DNA of 5,704 nt from Oscillospiraceae bacterium (GCA_017540945.1 JAFYAB010000103.1:1-5704), one strand, 5' to 3'. Counted from the stretch's first letter, positions 1 to 5,459 are shown. The notes: generated by a model not told the origin, from the sequence alone. Numbers and translations are program-made.

Positions 1-47
1 ACCGAAAAAACACCATCTTGTCAGATCCTCTGCCGTCGGAAAACATC

Positions 48-55
48 AAAGGAGA
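48..55 (+). promoter_or_regulatory. Ribosome binding site for the helix-turn-helix gene
   Basis: AAAGGAGA ends 7 bases before the ATG at 63. It decides the start in favour of 63 over the in-frame TTG at 18. Confidence 0.75.
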
Positions 56-62
56 ACCGATC

Positions 63-302
63 ATGACAAGACAGGATTATGAAAGGCGTTTCCGTACCTA
101 CCCGGACGTGGTAACCCTCTCGGAACTCTGCGCCATGCTCCGCATCGGCGACAACTACGCCCGGAGGCTTCTGCGCAAAAACCTGGTGGCCCACTTCGTC
201 ATCCGCCACACCTACTACATCCCAAAGGAAAAAGTCATCGACTTCGTCCTGAGCCCCAACTACCTGACCGTCCTAAACCGCTTCCGCCGTGATAACAAAT
301 AG
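63..302 (+). CDS. Excisionase-like helix-turn-helix DNA-binding protein
   Basis: A 79-residue basic protein. Residues about 17-52 (TLSELCAMLRIGDNYARRLL, then a turn and HFVIRHTYYIPKEKVIDFVL) have the MerR/excisionase-type helix-turn-helix plus wing pattern. The ending, with YYIPK and VIDFVLSPNY, is typical of small DNA-binding proteins encoded next to integrases in clostridial mobile elements. I chose the ATG at 63 because AAAGGAGA (48-55) lies 8 bases upstream; the frame is open further left, but a TTG start at 18 has no comparable site. By family the role would be DNA bending during excision or local regulation; that is inference. No integrase follows: the next sequence is an IS66 remnant, so the element it belonged to may be deleted or may lie to the left. 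The assignment rests on the helix-turn-helix pattern, not on an exact family match. Confidence 0.8.
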   Translation: MTRQDYERRFRTYPDVVTLSELCAMLRIGDNYARRLLRKNLVAHFVIRHTYYIPKEKVIDFVLSPNYLTVLNRFRRDNK

Positions 303-310
303 TCCCTGCT

Positions 311-346
311 CCCGCAGGCAGCTCAGATTTCCACACTGCCTGCGGG
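311..346. repeat. Perfect 11-bp inverted repeat, possible hairpin terminator
   Basis: CCCGCAGGCAG (311-321) is the exact reverse complement of CTGCCTGCGGG (336-346), with a 14-base loop. It starts 9 bases after the stop of the helix-turn-helix gene, as a terminator would. It is followed by ATTACGATTATATA rather than a T-run, so it is not a canonical intrinsic terminator. It could also be a junction remnant, because the IS66 fragment begins about 40 bases later. Confidence 0.55.
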
Positions 347-386
347 ATTACGATTATATACGATATCTCCTACGGCAACCCAAGGC

Positions 387-869
387 TTGGCTTACTGTAC
401 CCAGCTGTTCAAGCTTGAGGAGCAGTGGAAGGATCTGACGCCGGAGGAACGACAGAAGAAGCGGTCAGAGCAGGCAAAGCTTGTTCTGGACGTAATATTG
501 GCGTGGTCAAAAACGAGAACCGCCGCACCAAAGTCAAAGCTTGGCATTGCTTTGAACTACCTCAAAAACCAGTGGCCTACGTTGACAACCTATCTGCAGG
601 ACGGCCGCATTGAGCTCAGCAATAACCGGGCCGAGCGCAGCATTAAGCCCTTTGTAATCTCCCGCAAAAACTTCCTGTTTGCCAATACCACAAATGGGGC
701 CCAGAGCTGCGCAATCCTGTTCAGCCTGATTGAGACGGCAAAGGAAAACCATCTTGATCCGTGTCGCTATCTCACCTGGGTTCTGAAGGAAGCACCGAAA
801 CGCAGTGCTTCTGATCCGAATTGGGCGCAGACGCTGACCCCACAAAACGCCCCGCCGGATTGCCACTAA
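387..869 (+). pseudogene. IS66-family transposase, 5'-truncated C-terminal fragment
   Basis: About 160 codons, against roughly 500 in a full IS66 TnpC. Recognisable blocks in order are: LAYCTQLFKLEEQW, LTPEERQKKRSEQ, APKSKLGIALNYLKNQW, the highly conserved LSNNRAERSIKPFV followed by RKNFLFANT, the IFSLIETAKENHLDPCRYL-like region (here with LFSLIE), and the short C-terminal IS66 element ending near NAPPDC. The glutamate in NNRAER is the last residue of the family's DDE catalytic triad; both aspartates lie in the missing part. The TTG at 387 is only the first possible start, with no ribosome binding site, and the frame stays open upstream to 303 without IS66 similarity I can recognise. It is therefore a dead fragment, although the remaining sequence carries no internal stop or frameshift, which suggests a fairly recent truncation. 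Confidence 0.9.
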
Positions 870-1093
870 ACCGAATCTTGTCCGTGGAGCCTGCCAAGCG
901 CAGGCTCCTTTTCTACGCTCATTTGACGCTTACCACCAAACCGCATAGAAAGAGGGCGCGCTGCAATTCTTTCGTTTTGCAACGCGCCCTTGTAGAGCGT
1001 TTTGGAGAAGTCCATCAATTTCTGTTGATCCTCCCGGAACTTCTCCGGGTTCTGGCGCATCTTCGCTTTGAGTTGGTTTAAGGTAAGGGGCAT
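866..1093 (-). CDS. Small basic protein of unknown function, C-terminus replaced by IS66 sequence
   Basis: A 75-codon leftward frame starting at ATG 1093, with AAAGGAGGA ideally placed upstream (1100-1108). This is one of the best ribosome binding sites in the window. Residues 1-53 (MPLTLNQLKAKMRQNPEKF, then a Lys/Glu/Gln-rich helical stretch to about RPLSMRFG) are host sequence. The codon for Gly54 straddles the IS boundary at 933, and residues 55-75 are encoded by the IS66 end. The natural C-terminus has probably been lost and replaced by IS-derived residues ending at a TAG (868-866). I do not recognise the family. Its promoter region shares an 18-bp element with the divergent long gene starting at 1296, so the two may be controlled together. 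Alternatively the normal protein could be only slightly longer than 53 residues. Confidence 0.6.
   Translation of the reverse strand: MPLTLNQLKAKMRQNPEKFREDQQKLMDFSKTLYKGALQNERIAARPLSMRFGGKRQMSVEKEPALGRLHGQDSV
886..912 (+). terminator. Intrinsic terminator downstream of the IS66 transposase
   Basis: GGAGCCTGC (886-894) and GCAGGCTCC (900-908) form a perfect 9-bp stem with a 5-base loop, followed by TTTTC. It lies 17 bases after the transposase stop and inside the IS right end, so it belongs to the IS and would stop transcription leaving tnpC. Confidence 0.8.
915..933. repeat. Probable IS66 right terminal inverted repeat
   Basis: Read from the outside on the minus strand, it begins GTAAGCGTCAAATGAGCG. 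The GTAAGCG tip is typical of IS66 ends. The partner left repeat is not in the window, so the inner limit is not determined. Confidence 0.6.
953..990. repeat. Long imperfect hairpin inside the small leftward gene
   Basis: AGGGCGCG (953-960) pairs with CGCGCCCT (983-990). After one mismatch (961/982), TGCAA (962-966) pairs with TTGCA (977-981), leaving a 10-base loop. On the minus strand it covers codons 35-47 of the small gene and is followed by CTTTCT. It could be coincidental coding sequence, a weak terminator, or RNA structure. Confidence 0.5.
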
Positions 1094-1099
1094 ACTGTT

Positions 1100-1108
1100 T
1101 CCTCCTTT
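1100..1108 (-). promoter_or_regulatory. Strong ribosome binding site of the small leftward gene
   Basis: The minus-strand AAAGGAGGA lies 6 bases before the ATG at 1093. This is near-perfect anti-16S complementarity, and it is the main reason for treating this short frame as real. Confidence 0.75.
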
Positions 1109-1154
1109 TGTTCTGCAATCGTATGAATTATATCGTTTTGCTGTTTCTGCAGCT

Positions 1155-1188
1155 ATTTTAGCAGACACCTCGTACAAAATTATTACAA
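1155..1188 (-). promoter_or_regulatory. Leftward promoter with PhoB-box-like element
   Basis: On the minus strand: TTGTAAT (1188-1182), AATT, TTGTACG (1177-1171), seven bases, TGC (1163-1161), then TAAAAT (1160-1155). Two 7-base direct repeats with a 4-base spacer, ending 10 bp upstream of the -10, is the layout of a PhoB/OmpR-type activator site that substitutes for the -35. No good -35 hexamer exists at 17 bp (ATAATT). Predicted transcription would start near 1148, leaving a leader of about 55 bases for the small gene. A second perfect TATAAT at 1132-1127 on the same strand, without a good -35, is an alternative. Confidence 0.6.
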
Positions 1189-1228
1189 AGACCTGGGATT
1201 TTAAAAGAATTTTTCAGCGAAAGCAGAA

Positions 1229-1262
1229 TTGTAATGCTTTTGTACGCCCGGTATGATATAAT
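1229..1262 (+). promoter_or_regulatory. Rightward promoter with PhoB-box-like element
   Basis: TTGTAAT (1229-1235), GCTT, TTGTACG (1240-1246), seven bases, then the extended -10 TGATATAAT (1254-1262) with a perfect TATAAT at 1257-1262. The 18-bp box matches the leftward copy at 16 of 18 positions and has the same distance to its -10. A second reading as an ordinary promoter is possible: TTGTAA (1229-1234), 17 bases, TATGAT (1252-1257). Transcription should begin near 1268-1270, giving a leader of about 27 bases to the ATG at 1296. Confidence 0.75.
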
Positions 1263-1280
1263 ATGGCCAGACGACAAAAA

Positions 1281-1287
1281 AAGGAGG
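1281..1287 (+). promoter_or_regulatory. Ribosome binding site deciding the start of the long gene
   Basis: AAGGAGG ends 8 bases before the ATG at 1296. The earlier in-frame ATG at 1263 directly follows the -10 hexamer and would be at or upstream of the transcript start, so it is not used. Confidence 0.85.
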
Positions 1288-1295
1288 CGCAAATT

Positions 1296-2744
1296 ATGAC
1301 CCTGAAGGAATACTATCTCCAGCAGAAGGCGATCTTCCAAACGGTTCTGGACGCACCGAAGCCCAATTACCTTGACGTGGAAAAGGTCAGCGATCAGGAC
1401 ATCGAGGACTATATCACAAATTACACCATCGCGAACCACCGCAGGGAACAGGTCGCATATAACATCCACGCCGCCCTGAAGACCCTGACGGACGAGCAGC
1501 TCAAGGCGGTCTACGCAAAACTCAAGCGCCCGGAGGGCAATAAGCGATTCACGGAGGCGCGCTTCCTCGATCTGGTCCACGGGGAAGCTACGGACACGCT
1601 CCTGGGCACGAGCGGCTTCGGCTGCACGCTCGAAGACATGTTGGACGTCTACGGCGAAGCCCTGGGGCCCGAGAAGGTCAACGGGATCGTCAACACGCCC
1701 ATCGAGCCCCATCCCCTGAGCCCCGATTACAGGGGGTCCAAGGTCTACAGCCCCTACGAAACCGAGATCCAGGCTCTGCGGGACAAATTCACCCACACTG
1801 CCGACGCGGCGAAGAACGCGGAGAACGAAAAGCTGCTCCAGAAGGTCAGCGCCACGCTCCAGAACGTCAAGCCGGAGGTCCTGAATGCTTTTGACGGTCC
1901 CCGGTCAAACGCCTACGTGCCCGGTTACGAAAACTACGACAATATCGTCGGTCGGCGCGTGAACGTGCGTCAGGTCCAGGGCCTGCAGACGCTCGGGGAC
2001 GGGCAGTTCAAGGACGCGGTAAAGCCCGCTTTCAGCGGAGACGGCATTCCGGACTTTGAGATCCTGTCGACGACGCAGTACCCGAACCCCATGTCGGCGG
2101 AGCAGGCGCAGGCGCTCGACAAGCTGAGCGCGGATCCCAAGGTCGGTCTGTCCGAGGATACCCGGCAGGCCATCGGGAATCTGAGCCGGCGCCTGGACGA
2201 GCTGCACTTCGAGCGGGTTTCAGGCGCCCCCCTGAGCGGCCAGATCTTCCCCCTCCATAAGCCCGAGAAGCCGGACGACATGTATTACCCGAACGAGGAA
2301 GGCTACAAGTATTACGCCTTCCGGCCTGTGGTCACCGCCAAACGGAAGCTGGCCGCCGCCGTGAAGCGCGGCGACCTGGAGGAGGTCCGGCAGGCCATGG
2401 AGGCCTACGAGCAGGCGGAGGCCTCCACGGACAAGGCCATTGAGATCCTGAAATCCGATAAGCTCAATCCGGCGCCCATCTTCTCCCCCAACGTGGAGTC
2501 CACCCGCGCCAGCACGGGGGACATGCCGGAGAAGTTCGCCCTGGACACGACGAACCAGAAAAAGCTGAACAGCCTCTACATCGGCTACGCGACCTTGAAG
2601 AGCGCGGGGCTGACCCTCGAGGATCTCTGTAAGGATCCCGCCAAAACCGCCAAGACCCTCGGCAAACAGCTCATTGCCGCCGGCGGGCTGAACTCCCGGC
2701 AGGGAAGCATCGGCGCGGTCCTACAGAACGGCATGAAGGGGTGA
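1296..2744 (+). CDS. Unidentified large helical protein, N-terminal 482 residues, ended by in-frame TGA
   Basis: Begins MTLKEYYLQQKAIFQTVLDA. No signal peptide and no membrane segment are visible, so it is probably cytoplasmic unless exported by a non-Sec route. It is rich in Lys, Glu, Asp, Ala and Gln with long predicted helices, for example around residues 150-190 (ETEIQALRDKF, AAKNAENEKLLQKV), 270-310 (AEQAQALDKLS, QAIGNLSRRLDEL) and 345-390 (VVTAKRKLAAAVKRG, EEVRQAMEAYEQAEA). A Tyr-rich patch (MYYPNEEGYKYYAF) lies near residues 329-342. I recognise no catalytic motif and no named family. The frame is not finished at this TGA: the same frame continues for 692 more codons as similar helical sequence. 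This is therefore best read as the front part of a 1175-codon gene. Promoter and ribosome binding site are both clear, so the N-terminal part is likely made. Codon use is GC-rich, unlike the AT-rich leader. Confidence 0.75.
   Translation: MTLKEYYLQQKAIFQTVLDAPKPNYLDVEKVSDQDIEDYITNYTIANHRREQVAYNIHAALKTLTDEQLKAVYAKLKRPEGNKRFTEARFLDLVHGEATDTLLGTSGFGCTLEDMLDVYGEALGPEKVNGIVNTPIEPHPLSPDYRGSKVYSPYETEIQALRDKFTHTADAAKNAENEKLLQKVSATLQNVKPEVLNAFDGPRSNAYVPGYENYDNIVGRRVNVRQVQGLQTLGDGQFKDAVKPAFSGDGIPDFEILSTTQYPNPMSAEQAQALDKLSADPKVGLSEDTRQAIGNLSRRLDELHFERVSGAPLSGQIFPLHKPEKPDDMYYPNEEGYKYYAFRPVVTAKRKLAAAVKRGDLEEVRQAMEAYEQAEASTDKAIEILKSDKLNPAPIFSPNVESTRASTGDMPEKFALDTTNQKKLNSLYIGYATLKSAGLTLEDLCKDPAKTAKTLGKQLIAAGGLNSRQGSIGAVLQNGMKG
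2742..2744 (+). other. In-frame TGA interrupting the long gene
   Basis: The codons read ATG AAG GGG TGA TAC TCC GTC GGC. Both 1296 and the downstream ATG at 2775 are in the frame of this TGA, so no frameshift is involved; a single stop codon divides one reading frame. It is the only in-frame stop between 1296 and 4821. A one-base change from TGG, CGA or GGA would explain it. Selenocysteine is unlikely: no Cys or Sec-partner motif is near and no clear SECIS hairpin is visible. General UGA-as-Trp is unlikely because Trp is otherwise TGG here. Confidence 0.85.
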
Positions 2745-2774
2745 TACTCCGTCGGCACCGCGGATACGGCGCTC

Positions 2775-4823
2775 ATGTCCGCCTGGGTGGGCCTCGACGC
2801 CGCCATGACCCGCGCCTTGAGCGGCATCGTGGGCATGGAAAAGGATCCCAAACGAAGCGCGGAGTTCTTAGCCGCCTTCCATCTCGGCCTGCGCGAAGCC
2901 AATCTGGAGATCCAGAAGGAGATCCGGCGCTACGAGACCATGAGCAAGGTCTGCACCGACGAAGCGGAAAGATACGCCGGGATGCGGGGCACGCTCTACC
3001 AAAACGCCGCCATTCGTCCCGAGGCCGGGGAGAACGCCCTGAACCTGGAAAAGATGATTGACAGCTTCGACAAGCCGGATCAGGTTCTGGAGCCCGGCCT
3101 CAGCCTGAAAAACGCGAAGCCGGAGCAGATCCGCTATTCCTGGCAGGACGAGATGGACGCCGCCAACGCCTATGCCTCCGGCGACGCCGCCTACGACTGG
3201 GTGGAGCTGGCCGGCCGCAACCAGAAGGTTCTGGCGGACGCCGCCCGGGAGGAGCTGATCAGCGGCTCCTACAAAAATCAGTTCGTCCCGGATCAGTACC
3301 TGCTCCACGCCTTCTCCGCCCAGAACCGTCTGGCCAAAAACGCCGCCGCCAAGGGCGAAAGCAGCCAGGAGTTCCGGGCCTTCCGGGAGAGCTTGAAGAA
3401 CACCTGGAAGCTGGCCAGGAATCAGGACGTCAAGGCGATCCTGAAGATGGGCGCCGCCCTCATGGACGATCCCATGGCCTATGATTTCCTGCAGACCGGG
3501 AAGGACGACCAGCTCGTCAAGACGGACTCTGAAGAGTACAAAACCATGAAGAAGAGCCTGGCGAAGATCCAAAAAGTCAAGGAGCTTCTGACCGGCGGCA
3601 ATCCCATGAAGCTGGAAAAGCTGTACGGATCCGATTTCTGCGAGGACCTGGAGCAGGCCAAGCAGGACGCTTTCGAGTACGTCCGGCTCAAGACCAAGAA
3701 CGGCTCGAAAAGATCCTTCCACTACGAGAGCGGTCGTCGGCGCTTCGAGGAGGGCATGGCGAACTTCAGGAAGCTGGCCAAGCTGCAGGACGATCTGGGC
3801 CTGCGTTCTCCGGCCCAGAAGGCCTATGAGGACGCGCGGATGGAGCTGATGCTCAAGCGCGGAGATCCCAAGTGGCTCTACGGCACGGAGGGCAAGACCG
3901 TCATGGCGAAGATGCTCTACGCCAAGTCCTTCGTGGACGCGAAGATCCCCGCCGAGCACCAGACGGCGGCCTTCCGTCCCGAGGCCTTCAGAAGGGGCGT
4001 GGATTCCATCCTGAATAAGCGCCTGCATCGCTTCGAGAACCCCGCCGAGCTGGAGACCCTGGCCGACCAGGCCGTGGAGCACAGCGGCGTATTCAAGCGG
4101 GCTGCCAGGAACATGGCCGCCCAACGGCTGGAGGCCTACGACCGTGCCATGGCGGAGCCCAGGCTGAAGCAGGCCAAGCTGGACTGTGCCAAGGGCTTCG
4201 CTTTGGACAAGGCCGCCGAAGCGCTGCAAATCAATCTTACGATGCAGAACTACGCCTCCCGGAACCCCGCGCTCCAGGCGAAGGCCGAGGAAATTATGAA
4301 GGATCCCGATTTCCAGGAGACCATCCGGCGGCTCACGGCAGGAAAGACAGTGCAGCAGATCAGGAAACTGCATGATGCCGCGGCGCTGGACGGGTCCTCG
4401 TCAGGGAGCATGGAATTTGAAAGGAATGAGGCTGCGCTGAAATTTGAAAAGCGCTGCGCCGCCGTCGCCGCCGACGCCACCCTGCGCCGGAAGAACGAGG
4501 GCAGGGAGCCCACCCAAGAGGAGATCGACAAGTACGCAGCGGCGATCCGGAAGGACCAGCGCTTCCAGGCCTTCATGCAGGAGAAGGAGAGTAAGCTGGC
4601 AGACGGAGCCGCTTACAATAAAGCGATAAACGCGCTCAACTTTGAGGACAGCAGGAACCAGTTCCTTATGGAGATGGCGCAGAAGGTCACGGAGCCCATC
4701 CCCCAGCAGCCCGCTCCCATAGAAAACCAGCCCCTGGCCGCCCCGCAAAACCTCCAACAGGAGCACGGCCTAGAGCCCATTCACGGAGCGCCCGTTCAGG
4801 CAGGCCCTGTGGCCCAAAACTGA
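2775..4823 (+). CDS. C-terminal part of the same unidentified large protein (682 residues from first ATG)
   Basis: This is the same frame as the preceding gene. The ten codons between the TGA and this ATG (YSVGTADTAL) also look like coding sequence. No ribosome binding site precedes ATG 2775 (GCGGATACGGCGCTC), so independent start is doubtful; the coordinates mark the first available ATG only. The sequence is highly charged and helical (FHLGLREANLEIQKEIRRYE, YKTMKKSLAKIQKVKELL, FRKLAKLQDDLG), with no membrane segment or signal. Towards the end two similar motifs occur 84 residues apart, MKDPDFQETIRRL (about residue 1001 of the joined frame) and RKDQRFQAFMQEK (about residue 1085), suggesting a repeated helical unit. 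The last ~45 residues are Pro/Gln/Ala-rich and probably disordered (EPIPQQPAPIENQPLAAPQN). Function unknown; a multi-domain scaffold or effector-like protein is possible but unproven. Loss of the normal start makes this part probably silent unless the TGA is read through. Confidence 0.65.
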   Translation: MSAWVGLDAAMTRALSGIVGMEKDPKRSAEFLAAFHLGLREANLEIQKEIRRYETMSKVCTDEAERYAGMRGTLYQNAAIRPEAGENALNLEKMIDSFDKPDQVLEPGLSLKNAKPEQIRYSWQDEMDAANAYASGDAAYDWVELAGRNQKVLADAAREELISGSYKNQFVPDQYLLHAFSAQNRLAKNAAAKGESSQEFRAFRESLKNTWKLARNQDVKAILKMGAALMDDPMAYDFLQTGKDDQLVKTDSEEYKTMKKSLAKIQKVKELLTGGNPMKLEKLYGSDFCEDLEQAKQDAFEYVRLKTKNGSKRSFHYESGRRRFEEGMANFRKLAKLQDDLGLRSPAQKAYEDARMELMLKRGDPKWLYGTEGKTVMAKMLYAKSFVDAKIPAEHQTAAFRPEAFRRGVDSILNKRLHRFENPAELETLADQAVEHSGVFKRAARNMAAQRLEAYDRAMAEPRLKQAKLDCAKGFALDKAAEALQINLTMQNYASRNPALQAKAEEIMKDPDFQETIRRLTAGKTVQQIRKLHDAAALDGSSSGSMEFERNEAALKFEKRCAAVAADATLRRKNEGREPTQEEIDKYAAAIRKDQRFQAFMQEKESKLADGAAYNKAINALNFEDSRNQFLMEMAQKVTEPIPQQPAPIENQPLAAPQNLQQEHGLEPIHGAPVQAGPVAQN

Positions 4824-4841
4824 GCCGTCCTGAAAAACGGA

Positions 4842-4848
4842 AAGGCGG
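4842..4848 (+). promoter_or_regulatory. Ribosome binding site of the propeller gene
   Basis: AAGGCGG, a one-mismatch Shine-Dalgarno, ends 8 bases before ATG 4857. It supports this start. No promoter or terminator is visible in the 33-bp gap after the long gene, so the two may share a transcript. Confidence 0.55.
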
Positions 4849-4856
4849 CGGTCACG

Positions 4857-5273
4857 ATGACAAGTCAGTTTGCTTTCCCCCGAACCGGTCGGAGGCTCCT
4901 GTGCCTTCTGCTGGCGCTGCTTCTGTCGGCGCTTCCTTTGCTGACGCAAGGGGCGGTCTTTGCCGAAGCCCCGCAGCCGATTCCGGCTGTGGATCCCGTC
5001 TCCCGGAGCGATTCCTTCACGGTGGTGCTGTACAACAACACCAACGGCCTGCCGACTTCGGAGGCAAACGACATCGCGCAGACCGGCGAGGGCTTTATCT
5101 GGATCGGCAGCTACAGCGGCCTGATCCGCTACGACGGCAAAAGCTTTGAGCGCATGGATTCCACCGGCGGCATTGCCAGTGTCGTGCGTCTGTACGTGGA
5201 TCAAAAGGATCGGCTCTGGATCGGCACCAACGACAACGGCGTGGCCATGATGGACCGGGGAGAACTGCTGTAG
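4857..5273 (+). CDS. Secreted/periplasmic-facing two-component-regulator propeller sensor, N-terminal fragment
   Basis: A 138-residue product. Residues 1-36 form a signal peptide: basic RTGRR at 9-13, hydrophobic run LLCLLLALLLSALPLL, and a likely cleavage after AVFA-36. Two beta-propeller blades of the two-component regulator propeller (Reg_prop) type follow. The first (about 63-102) has NGLPTSEANDIAQTGEGFIW then IGSYSGLIRYDG; the second (about 107-138) has VVRLYVDQKDRLWIGTNDNG. The two W-I-G positions are Trp82 and Trp121, 39 residues apart, as expected for one blade. Full-length family members have many blades, then a Y_Y_Y domain, a membrane segment and a kinase, GGDEF or similar output domain; none of that is here. 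The TAG at 5271 ends the frame, but the next codons read WNKADGL, the usual continuation into a third blade. The gene is thus a nonsense-interrupted and 3'-deleted fragment, probably non-functional as a sensor. Confidence 0.8.
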   Translation: MTSQFAFPRTGRRLLCLLLALLLSALPLLTQGAVFAEAPQPIPAVDPVSRSDSFTVVLYNNTNGLPTSEANDIAQTGEGFIWIGSYSGLIRYDGKSFERMDSTGGIASVVRLYVDQKDRLWIGTNDNGVAMMDRGELL

Positions 5274-5294
5274 TGGAATAAGGCCGACGGTCTC
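5274..5294 (+). pseudogene. Remnant of the propeller gene beyond the TAG
   Basis: In frame with the propeller gene, directly after its TAG, the codons read WNKADGL, matching the start of the next blade in this family (K/ADGL). From about 5295 the frame (ERRQPRKKC and on to a TGA at 5367) no longer resembles a propeller. The break in homology coincides with a large hairpin at 5299-5339, so the rest of the gene was probably removed by a deletion or rearrangement ending here. Confidence 0.55.
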
Positions 5295-5298
5295 GAAA

Positions 5299-5339
5299 GA
5301 AGACAGCCCCGGAAGAAATGCTCTTCTGGGACTGTCTTT
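5299..5339. repeat. Long near-perfect hairpin at the broken end of the propeller gene
   Basis: GAAGACAG (5299-5306) pairs with CTGTCTTT (5332-5339) with a G-T at the base. After one C/A mismatch (5307/5331), CCCGGAAGA (5308-5316) pairs with TCTTCTGGG (5322-5330) with one G-T wobble, leaving a 5-base loop. It is followed by TTTGCC on the plus strand (counting overlap) and by TTCTTTC on the minus strand. It may act as a two-way terminator between converging genes, or be a dispersed palindromic repeat. Confidence 0.7.
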
Positions 5340-5392
5340 GCCTTTGCAACACCTATCATTCTGTTTTGATTACTTCCCTATTAGGCCGTAGC

Positions 5393-5417
5393 AAAGACCG
5401 ACGGGGTCTTTTTCTTT
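5393..5417 (+). terminator. Intrinsic terminator, rightward
   Basis: AAAGACC (5393-5399) and GGTCTTT (5405-5411) form a perfect 7-bp stem with a 5-base loop, running into TTTTTCTTT (5409-5417). The T-tract lies on the plus strand, so it stops rightward transcription from the propeller gene before the oppositely oriented glsA. Confidence 0.8.
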
Positions 5418-5459
5418 CAAACAAAAGGAACGCGGCTTGTGTGTGCTTTGCGGAGACCA

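Larger units (their letters stand above)
383..933 (+). mobile_element. IS66-family insertion sequence, right-end remnant
   Basis: This covers the 3' third of an IS66 transposase, its terminator, and a probable right terminus. The right boundary is put at 933 because the sequence ends in CGCTTAC (927-933), the complement of GTAAGCG, which is characteristic of IS66 inverted-repeat tips. The left end, the accessory genes tnpA/tnpB and the 5' two thirds of tnpC are missing, so the element cannot move by itself. The left boundary is approximate: recognisable transposase sequence starts near QGLAYC at about 381-384. If 933 is the true end, the 8 bases 934-941 (CACCAAAC) would be one copy of the target duplication; no second copy is visible to the left. 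Confidence 0.75.

Noticed and set aside
821..1081. Plus-strand frame over the IS end and the small leftward gene
   Set aside because: There is no ribosome binding site or recognisable product, and it crosses the IS terminator and boundary.
1263..1295. Start of the long gene at ATG 1263
   Set aside because: This ATG follows directly on the TATAAT and would be upstream of the transcript start; ATG 1296 has AAGGAGG at ideal spacing.
1158..1796. Open minus-strand frame of 212 codons over the divergent promoter and start of the long gene
   Set aside because: It runs through the AT-rich promoter region, has no family resemblance, and lies antisense to a well-supported gene.
2742..2790. Selenocysteine (UGA recoding with a SECIS hairpin)
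   Set aside because: Only a weak CCGT/ACGG pairing is seen downstream, there is no nearby Cys or redox motif, and the protein is not of a known selenoprotein type.
2868..4373. A 501-codon open frame on the minus strand opposite the long gene
   Set aside because: It is a shadow of GC-rich coding on the plus strand; its translation is Leu/Gly/Val-rich low-complexity sequence without a ribosome binding site, and the plus frame is better supported.
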